A program made the position numbers and the translations under genes. The notes under the pieces are model-generated. The model was not told the DNA's origin. It made no database searches and saw nothing but the letters and a program-made list of their open reading frames with translations. Shown here piece by piece: positions 57,190 to 64,000 of a stretch of 64,000 nt of DNA (positions within the stretch are counted from its first letter, which is position 1; every line of letters begins with the position of its first letter). This DNA comes from UBA2970 sp965221075. Its GTDB lineage: Bacteria; Verrucomicrobiota; Verrucomicrobiia; Limisphaerales; AAA164-E04. Location of the stretch: positions 2,170,001 to 2,234,000 of the forward strand of contig OZ244865.1 of assembly GCA_965221075.1 (NCBI GenBank), written 5' to 3'.

Positions 57190-59013
57190 CTAGTCCTCCC
57201 TCGGCACCACCAGGTTCTCCATGATGTACTCCTTGCGCGCCGGGGTGTTCTTCCCCATGTAGAAGGAGAAGATCTCGCCCGCCTCCCGGCGGGCCGCGTA
57301 CTCGACCTGGCTGAGGCGCATGCCCTCGGAGATGAAGTTCTTGAACTCCCTGGGGGAGATCTCCCCCAGCCCCTTGAAGCGGGTGACCTCCCTGCCCCTG
57401 CCGATCTCCCCCTCGGCCCTGGCGCGCTCCCTCTCGCTGTAGCAGTAGAGGGTCCTCTTCTTGCTGCGCACCCGGAAGAGGGGCGTCTCCAGGACATGCA
57501 GGTGGCCCTCGCAGACCAGCTGGTCGAAGAAGCGGAAGAAGTAGGTGATCATCAGGTTGCGGATGTGCAGCCCGTCCACGTCGGCGTCGGTGGCCAGGAT
57601 CACCTTGTTGTACCGGAGCCGCTCCACGCTCTCCTCGATGCCCAGGGCGCACATCAGGTTGTACATCTCGTCGTTCTTGTACATGACGTCCCGCTTGAGG
57701 TCCCACACGTTGAGCGGCTTGCCCTTGAGGGTGAAGATGGCCTGGGTGGCGACATCGCGGCAGCTGACGATCGAGCCGGAGGCCGAGACCCCCTCGGTGA
57801 TGAAGATCATCGATTCCCGGCCCCGGTCCCGCCTGCGGTCGAAGTGGACCTTGCAGTCCTTGAGCTGGGGGATGCGGATGCGGACCGCCTTGGCCCTCTC
57901 CCGGGCGATCTTCTTGACCGCCTGGAGCTCCTTGCGCAGCTGGCGGGTGGCCTCCACCTTGGCCAGGATGCTGTCGGCGGCCTCCTTGCCGCCGTGCAGC
58001 AGCTTGAGGGCGGCTTCGCGCACCTGTCCGACCAGCTCGGAGCGGATCTCGGTGTTGCCCAGCTTGTTCTTGGTCTGCGACTCGAACACCGGATCCTGCA
58101 GCCGCACGGCCACCGCGCCCACCATCGCCTCCCGCACGTCGTCCCCGTCGTACTTCCCCTTGGCGTACTCGTTGACCGCCTTGAGCAGCCCCTCCCGGAA
58201 GGCGCTCAGGTGGGCGCCCCCGTCGGAGGTGTACTGTCCGTTGACGAAGGAGTAGAAGGTCTCCCCGCTGCGGTCGCCCCCGTGGGTGAAGCAGAACTCC
58301 AGGGTGCGGGAGGCGTGGTAGAGGGGGGGGTAGAGGGCCTCCTGCCCGATCTCCTCGCCGATCAGGTCCAGCAGCCCCTTCCGGGAATGGTAGGTCCTGC
58401 CGTTCCAGATCAGGCGCAGGCCCGAGTTGAGGTAGGCGTAGTGCCTGAGGCGCCGGTCGACCAGATCCTCCCGGAACTCGATCCTGCGGAAGATCTCGGG
58501 ATCGGGCACGAAGCGGACCAGGGTCCCGTCGGGCTCGTCGCCCGAGGCCCCCTGGGTCTGCTCCTTGAGGGAGCCCCGCTCGAAGACCGCCTGGGAGTAC
58601 CTGCGGGAGCGCACGCTGCGGACCATGAATTCCCTGGAGAGGGCGTTGACCGCCTTGGTCCCGACCCCGTTGAGGCCCACGCTGAACTGGAAGACCTCGT
58701 CGTTGTACTTGGCCCCGGTGTTGATGGTGGAGACGCAGTCCACCACCTTGCCCAGGGGGATCCCCCGCCCGAAGTCCCGGACCGAGACGGACTCCTCGCC
58801 GATCTCCACGTGGACCTCCTTGCCGAAGCCCATGATGAACTCGTCGATGGCGTTGTCGATGACCTCCTTGAGCAGGATGTAGCAGCCGTCGTCGTAGTGG
58901 CTCCCGTCCCCGATCCGGCCGATGTACATCCCGGTCCTGAGCCGGATATGCTCCAGGGAGGAGAGGGTCCTGATCTTGCTCTCGTCGTACTTGTGCTTGG
59001 CCTGGCTTCCCAT
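57190..59013 (-). CDS. parE: DNA topoisomerase IV subunit B
   Basis: ATPase subunit pairing with ParC. The 607 aa product has the GHKL ATP-binding set (LKEVIDNAIDE, VRDFGRGIP in place of the usual DNGRGIP, GLNGVGTKAVNALS), the transducer loop QTKNKLGN, and the Toprim motifs EGVSASGSI, DADVDGLHIRNL and RFKGLGE. It lies 4 nt before parC; tmk is 133 nt upstream. Confidence 0.92.
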   Translation of the reverse strand: MGSQAKHKYDESKIRTLSSLEHIRLRTGMYIGRIGDGSHYDDGCYILLKEVIDNAIDEFIMGFGKEVHVEIGEESVSVRDFGRGIPLGKVVDCVSTINTGAKYNDEVFQFSVGLNGVGTKAVNALSREFMVRSVRSRRYSQAVFERGSLKEQTQGASGDEPDGTLVRFVPDPEIFRRIEFREDLVDRRLRHYAYLNSGLRLIWNGRTYHSRKGLLDLIGEEIGQEALYPPLYHASRTLEFCFTHGGDRSGETFYSFVNGQYTSDGGAHLSAFREGLLKAVNEYAKGKYDGDDVREAMVGAVAVRLQDPVFESQTKNKLGNTEIRSELVGQVREAALKLLHGGKEAADSILAKVEATRQLRKELQAVKKIARERAKAVRIRIPQLKDCKVHFDRRRDRGRESMIFITEGVSASGSIVSCRDVATQAIFTLKGKPLNVWDLKRDVMYKNDEMYNLMCALGIEESVERLRYNKVILATDADVDGLHIRNLMITYFFRFFDQLVCEGHLHVLETPLFRVRSKKRTLYCYSERERARAEGEIGRGREVTRFKGLGEISPREFKNFISEGMRLSQVEYAARREAGEIFSFYMGKNTPARKEYIMENLVVPRED

Positions 59014-59146
59014 CTGTCGCGATCCGGAACGGGGCGAGGGTTTCCTTCCGGGCCCGCCGGCGCTCCTCCCCTACAACATGAAGGGAAGATCGGCGCAGGT
59101 CAACCGGAGGCCCTCCGTACTCCGCCGCCGGAGGGGGCGGAGGGGG

Positions 59147-59806
59147 CTAGAGGCCCAGCTCGGCGGCGGCCAGCGCATCGAGGACGTCCGAGGCCACGGT
59201 CTCCACGTCGCCTCTGGCATCGACCACGTGGATGCGGTCGGGTTGCTCCTCGGCCAGCTGGCGGAAGCCCTCGTCCACCCGGCGGAAGAAGTCGTCCCCC
59301 GAGCGGTCGAAGCGGTCCGGGGGCCCCGACCCGCCCGTCGCCTCCCGCTTCCGCTTGCGCTCCTGGCTCACCGGAAGTGGGACGTCCAGGTAGATGGTGG
59401 CGTCTGGGCGGAGCTCCCCGGTGGAGAAGCCGATGCCCGACTGGAGCCTCTCGCGGTCCAGCCCCCTTCCGAAGCCCTGGTAGGCCAGGGTGGAGTCGGT
59501 GAACCGGTCGCAGAGCACCACGCAGCCCTGCTCCAGGGCCGGCAGGATCACCGTGCGCACCAGCTCGCTGCGGCAGGCGCAAAGGAGGAAGAACTCGGTT
59601 TCGGGGGAGATGAGCCCCGAGAGCTCCGGGTTCTTGAGGATCTCCCGGACCTGCTCCCCCACCACTGTCCCCCCCGGCTCCCGGACGATGCGCACCTCGT
59701 GCCCCCTCTCCTGGAGGTAGGCGGCGAGGATCCGCAGCTGGGTGGTCTTGCCCGCGGCATCGGTGCCATCGAAGGTGATGAAGCACCCGTTGACCCTTCC
59801 CGGCAT
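59147..59806 (-). CDS. tmk: Thymidylate kinase
   Basis: Phosphorylates dTMP to dTDP. The 219 aa product has the P-loop GTDAAGKTT (14-22), the REPGGTVVGEQVREIL motif, DRFTDSTLAYQGFGRGLD and the LID region RKRKREATGG. Together with thyA and folA it completes the thymidylate route within the window, though at a different locus. The first codons follow the cytochrome stop by 3 nt. Confidence 0.96.
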   Translation of the reverse strand: MPGRVNGCFITFDGTDAAGKTTQLRILAAYLQERGHEVRIVREPGGTVVGEQVREILKNPELSGLISPETEFFLLCACRSELVRTVILPALEQGCVVLCDRFTDSTLAYQGFGRGLDRERLQSGIGFSTGELRPDATIYLDVPLPVSQERKRKREATGGSGPPDRFDRSGDDFFRRVDEGFRQLAEEQPDRIHVVDARGDVETVASDVLDALAAAELGL

Positions 59807-59809
59807 GTA

Positions 59810-60703
59810 CTACCTCCCGGGAGATGCTCCGCCGCCCGGCAGGGGCGTCCCCTGCAAGCGGGCGGGCGCTTCGGGGAAGCGGATCCCGAGCCAGGCGACC
59901 AGGTCGTCGATCTGCTCCTGCTCCAGGGGGCCTCCCTGCTTCCTGTCGAAGGCGGGCATCAGGGTGCCCGGCCTGCCGTGGGCGATCCACATCCTCCAGT
60001 AGGCCTCGTTCTTCCTGACGCCCGGCTTGTATGCGCCCAGGAAGGGGACCATCGAGGCCCGGTGCGGGGAGTCGTGGCAGATGGCGCAGGCCGCCTGGTA
60101 GAGCTCCTCGCCCTTGGCGCCCACCGCCGGATCGAAGTGGCAGCTCTTGCACTTTCCCCGGAAGACCACCTGGCGATCCCGGGTGGCCAGGCGGATGTTG
60201 GCCATCCGCTCGCTGGCCGACATCTGCTCGCGCTCGGGTAGGACGACCTTGAAGGTCAGGGTCTTGATGCCGGCGGTGCTGTAGACCCGGACCGACTTCT
60301 CCAGCGAGCCGCTCTTGCCCTCGACGCCGATCTCCAGATCCAGCCGGTCGCCCTCTCCGGGAAGGAGCCTCCAGGGCAGCGGGGGGCTCTTGGCCAGGGT
60401 GCAGCCGCAGGACGGGCGGATCTGGGTGATGGTCACCGGTATGCGGGTGGCGTTGGTGACGCTGAAGTGGGTGAAGGCCTTCTTGTCCCCCTTGCCGGGG
60501 ACGATCTCCTTGTGGACCGCATCCCAGCTCAGGAGCCGATCCTCGGGAAAGGCGCGCTGGACGGGAGGGGGGGCCGAATCCCGGGGGCGGAGCGGCACCG
60601 GGGCTCCGGCCGAATCCTGGCCCAGGCCCGAGAGCCCCTGGCCATTGGCCGCCGGTGCGAGGGACGCCCCGGCCAGCAGCAGACATCCGATTCTCCCTAG
60701 CAT
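59810..60703 (-). CDS. Exported DUF1573 / dihaem cytochrome c fusion protein
   Basis: 297 aa. Signal peptide (LLLAGASLAPAANGQ), an N-terminal DUF1573-type immunoglobulin-like domain with FSVTNATRIPVTITQIRPSC and GC at 97-101, then a cytochrome c region with two haem motifs, CKSCH (185-189) and CAICH (206-210). Met-containing PGTLMPAFD could supply an axial ligand. It is probably a periplasmic electron carrier, oddly sandwiched between cysS and tmk. The ATG was chosen for the signal peptide. Confidence 0.8.
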   Translation of the reverse strand: MLGRIGCLLLAGASLAPAANGQGLSGLGQDSAGAPVPLRPRDSAPPPVQRAFPEDRLLSWDAVHKEIVPGKGDKKAFTHFSVTNATRIPVTITQIRPSCGCTLAKSPPLPWRLLPGEGDRLDLEIGVEGKSGSLEKSVRVYSTAGIKTLTFKVVLPEREQMSASERMANIRLATRDRQVVFRGKCKSCHFDPAVGAKGEELYQAACAICHDSPHRASMVPFLGAYKPGVRKNEAYWRMWIAHGRPGTLMPAFDRKQGGPLEQEQIDDLVAWLGIRFPEAPARLQGTPLPGGGASPGR

Positions 60704-60740
60704 GGCCTCCGCAGGATAGTGGCCCGGATCGGGCTCCGGT

Positions 60741-62144
60741 TCAAGTCCGCTTCGCCTTGGGACCCTCCGGGGTGTCCTCGATCCTCCACCCCATCCCCGC
60801 CAGCCGATCCCGGATGGCGTCGGCCCGGGAGAAGTCCCGCTCCTTGCGCGCCCTCTGGCGCTCGTCCACCAGCCCGGCCACCTCAGGCGGGATCCCGTCG
60901 GCCTCGGGGCTTCCCAGGGCCAGCACCTGGTCGACTTCCCTCCACGCCGCCAGCTGGGCGGCCGCCCCGTCGGCGTCCAGTCCACCACTGTCGAGCAGGC
61001 GGTTGGCCCTGCGCACCCAGTCGAAGACCGCCGCCCAGCAGGAGGAGACGTTCAGGTCCTGGTCCATGGCCTCGACGAAGCGTCCGGCCAGCTCCCCGTC
61101 CGGCTGCGCCTCGGTCCGGCCGGCCCTGGCCTCGAGCCGGGCGACGCACTCGTCGATGCGCTGGAGGGCCGCCCGGCGGGCGCGCAGGCCCTCCAGGGTG
61201 AAGTTGCAGGTCTCCCGGTAGTGGGTGGAGGCAAGCTCGAAGCGCACCTCGCGTCCCGAGAAGCCCTCGGCGATCAGGTCGCGCAGCGTGTGGTAGTTGC
61301 CCGCCGACTTGGACATCTTCCGGCCGTCGACCAGGAGGTGGGCCCCATGGAGCCAGTGCCTGACGAACGGAGCCTCCAGCCCGGCGCCCTCGCACTGGGC
61401 GATCTCGTCCTCGTGGTGGGGAAAGACCAGGTCCTCCCCTCCCAGGTGCAGATCGATGCAGGATCCAAGGATGTGGGTGCTCATGGCACTGCACTCGATG
61501 TGCCACCCCGGGCGCCCCCGGCCCCAGGGGCTCGGCCAGGAGACATCTCCGTCCCCGGGCCTCCAGGCCTTCCACAAGGCGAAGTCGGCCACCGACTCCT
61601 TCTCGTACTCGTCCTCCTGCACCCGCTGCCCGGGCCTCATCTTCTCCAGATCCAGCCGGGCCAGCACCCCGTAGTCGTGGCCCTGCTCCCGGTACTTGCC
61701 GATGCTGAAGTAGACCGAACCGTCGGCCTGGTAGGCGATCCCCCGGTCCACCAGCTTCTGGATCAATTCCTGGATCTCCCCGATGTGGCCGGTGGCCCGG
61801 GGGACATGGTCGGGGGGACGGCAGCGCAGCGCCTCGAGATCCTCGAAGAAGGCCGCGATGTACCTGCCGGTGTACTCCCCGAGGGGAACGCCCGAATCCC
61901 GCACCCTGTCGAGGATCTTGTCCTCCACGTCGGTGATGTTCATCACATGCACGACCTGTCGACCTCGGAAGCGCAGGTAGCGGCACAGCAGGTCCGCCAG
62001 CACGAAGATCCGGAAGTTGCCGATGTGGGCGTAGTCGTGGACGGTCGGTCCGCAGCAGTAGGCGCTCAGGGGACGGTCCTCCCGATCCGGAGCCGGAAAG
62101 GGCTCAAGCTTGCGAGTCAGGGTGTTGTAGAGCAGCAGGCCCAT
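60741..62144 (-). CDS. cysS: Cysteinyl-tRNA synthetase
   Basis: Class I synthetase charging tRNA-Cys. The 467 aa product has the zinc ligand region YCCGPTVHDYAHIGNFR (HIGN at 40-43), GRGRPGWHIECSAM, the zinc/histidine segment DLVFPHHEDEIAQCEGA, and KMSKS (276-280). Length is normal. It stands 63 nt downstream of the Rrf2 gene and leads the cytochrome-tmk-parE-parC run. Confidence 0.97.
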   Translation of the reverse strand: MGLLLYNTLTRKLEPFPAPDREDRPLSAYCCGPTVHDYAHIGNFRIFVLADLLCRYLRFRGRQVVHVMNITDVEDKILDRVRDSGVPLGEYTGRYIAAFFEDLEALRCRPPDHVPRATGHIGEIQELIQKLVDRGIAYQADGSVYFSIGKYREQGHDYGVLARLDLEKMRPGQRVQEDEYEKESVADFALWKAWRPGDGDVSWPSPWGRGRPGWHIECSAMSTHILGSCIDLHLGGEDLVFPHHEDEIAQCEGAGLEAPFVRHWLHGAHLLVDGRKMSKSAGNYHTLRDLIAEGFSGREVRFELASTHYRETCNFTLEGLRARRAALQRIDECVARLEARAGRTEAQPDGELAGRFVEAMDQDLNVSSCWAAVFDWVRRANRLLDSGGLDADGAAAQLAAWREVDQVLALGSPEADGIPPEVAGLVDERQRARKERDFSRADAIRDRLAGMGWRIEDTPEGPKAKRT

Positions 62145-62207
62145 TCGTGCTTGCCAGTTCCAGTCTTCCGGGGATACGGCCTGGCGGGAAGGTGCGGCAC
62201 CGGGCCG

Positions 62208-62621
62208 CTAAATGTAGTACATCTCGGCTGCCGGCCGGCTCCGCTCCATGATGGCCTGGAAGTCGATTCCCGCCGCCGCCCGCTCCATATCGGCCTGAAG
62301 CCGGGCCCATTCCTCTCGGAGAGCCGCGGGGCAGCCGTCGTCGGTGGCGATTCCGAAGCAGTCCTCCTCCACGCAGCGGAGCACATCGGCAAGGGTGATC
62401 TCCCCGGGATCCCGCGCCAGCGCATACCCCCCTCCCCGGCCCCTGAGGCTGCGCACCAGGCCCCCCTTGCGCAGATCCACCAGGATGCGGGAGAGGAATG
62501 CCTGGGGGATCGATTCCTGCTGCGCCAGGGATCTCACCTGCATCGACCGGCCCGGCGGCTCGATGCGGGCCAGGCCTAGGACCGCCCGGGCCGCGTAGTC
62601 GCATTTGATCGACAGCCTCAC
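62208..62621 (-). CDS. Rrf2-family transcriptional regulator
   Basis: DNA-binding regulator of 137 aa with an N-terminal winged helix: KCDYAARAVLGLARI, VRSLAQQESIPQAFLSRILV and RSLRGRGGGYALARDPGEIT. Three cysteines, C83, C88 and C97, lie in the loop where family members such as IscR hold a [2Fe-2S] cluster, but the spacing (4 and 8 residues) differs from IscR. A redox or iron-sulfur sensor is likely. The GTG start matches the family N-terminus (MRLSIKCDYA). Confidence 0.88.
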   Translation of the reverse strand: MRLSIKCDYAARAVLGLARIEPPGRSMQVRSLAQQESIPQAFLSRILVDLRKGGLVRSLRGRGGGYALARDPGEITLADVLRCVEEDCFGIATDDGCPAALREEWARLQADMERAAAGIDFQAIMERSRPAAEMYYI

Positions 62622-62705
62622 TCGGGAGGAGAGGATCGCCGGGAATCTCCGCAGGCGTCAACTTTCGCCTCGGCACGGGGGAGCTCCGTCCCATCGGGTT
62701 GAATC

Positions 62706-62734
62706 TTGGCAAAGACCGGGGATCGGTCCAGGAT
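62706..62734 (+). promoter_or_regulatory. Candidate promoter of the last plus-strand gene
   Basis: TTGGCA (62706-62711), a 17-bp spacer and CAGGAT (62729-62734), 21 nt before the ATG at 62756. The -10 CAGGAT is the same as at the prepilin gene. Confidence 0.4.
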
Positions 62735-62755
62735 CCGGGCCAGACCGGCCTGTCC

Positions 62756-63553
<798 letters not shown>

Positions 63554-64000
63554 CGAGATTCCCTTCGGTTCCCCTGCCCTGCTCTTCGCGCTGCCCGTCC
63601 CCGAAGCACGGCCCGATCCTCCCTGGGAACGGCCGCCATCCGATCATGTCGCTGCGCTGCCTTTGGCGCCGCTCCTGCGACATCGTCCGAAGGAGGCGAG
63701 ACCGATCCGATCCGAGCCCTGCTAGCGGATCCCTGTTCCGCCAGTCCGCCGATGCCGGCCTCCGCCTGGACAGGGATTCCGCTGGAAGCCCTTCGTACCG
63801 CACATTCTGCCAGATCGTCTCCTCTACGGATGTTCCTGGAGGATCGCCCGGCTCTCCGAGACAAGAAACTGGACGATCCCCAGCAGGAGCAATGGAGTCG
63901 CCGAGCAAATCCTGGCGGCCATGCCATCCGGGGAAAACGGCTGCAGGCCCCTCCATCCTGTACGGACACGCCGACTCCGGCAGACGATCCTCCCGCCAAG
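63554..64000. other. Window edge, no recognisable gene
   Basis: 447 nt to the window end. A plus-strand frame stays open from an ATG at 63646 to the edge, and another from the minus strand covers most of it, but neither shows a motif, hydrophobic pattern or family resemblance. Could be the start of a gene that continues outside or non-coding sequence. Confidence 0.4.

Noticed and set aside
63646..64000. Open frame running to the window edge as a partial gene
   Set aside because: Translation is Arg/Ser/Pro-rich without hydrophobic pattern or motifs, and no promoter or ribosome-binding site precedes it; cannot be supported from the visible part.

Overview
The window is GC-rich and tightly packed, and looks like a chromosome segment of a PVC-superphylum bacterium, most likely Verrucomicrobiota. 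The evidence is a PVC-type membrane-bound dehydrogenase ending in a haem-binding CxxCH, an arylsulfatase-A-type sulfatase, a DUF1080 protein, a prepilin with the FTLIELLVVIAIIAIL leader, and exported proteins ending in a W..Y..S.DL..W...FYRI module. No order or genus can be assigned by eye.

Region 1 (1-25,932, all minus strand) is one continuous gene-expression supercluster. Read 5' to 3' it runs: promoter with A-rich upstream element, tRNA-Thr, tuf, tRNA-Trp, tRNA-Ser, secE, nusG, rplK, rplA, rplJ, rplL, rpoB, rpoC, rpsL, rpsG, fusA, then the S10 block (rpsJ to rpsQ) and the spc block (rplN to rplF, with rplR cut by the window edge). The beta, str, S10 and spc operons are thus joined without a foreign gene, and tuf sits at the head rather than after fusA. 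Spacers with hairpins or repeats occur before fusA and before rpoB.

The most unusual observations are in RNA polymerase. RpoB (about 1801 aa) carries an insertion of about 530 residues between the N-terminal IEVQRDSFGEFL motif and the GLQAVFKEIFPI motif, built from about 3.5 degenerate repeats of about 100 residues. RpoC (about 1571 aa) ends with an extra 145 residues, of which about 64 align without gaps to the C-terminal part of ribosomal protein L1, encoded upstream in the same cluster. I know of neither feature as a described RNAP module.

Region 2 (25,956-42,830) is mostly housekeeping: an EamA/DMT transporter, a very large pyruvate:ferredoxin oxidoreductase with its own promoter, pyrH-frr, the folA-murJ-ftsB-like set preceded by thyA, a thioesterase and a sulfatase, and an SDR oxidoreductase coupled to the PVC dehydrogenase.

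Region 3 (42,831-53,986, plus strand) is an envelope/secretion-flavoured accessory block: a Deg/HtrA protease overlapping a catalytically dead paralogue, a prepilin-like protein, a small lipoprotein, a decayed copy of a LamG/TSP3 protein, the intact LamG protein, another exported protein and a DUF1080 protein. Several promoters here place the -10 box only 6-9 nt from the start codon, suggesting leaderless transcripts.

Region 4 (54,147-64,000) holds a minus-strand row: an Rrf2 regulator, cysS, a DUF1573/dihaem cytochrome, tmk, parE, parC and a BASS-type transporter. It ends with one plus-strand membrane protein of unknown role and 447 nt with no recognisable gene.
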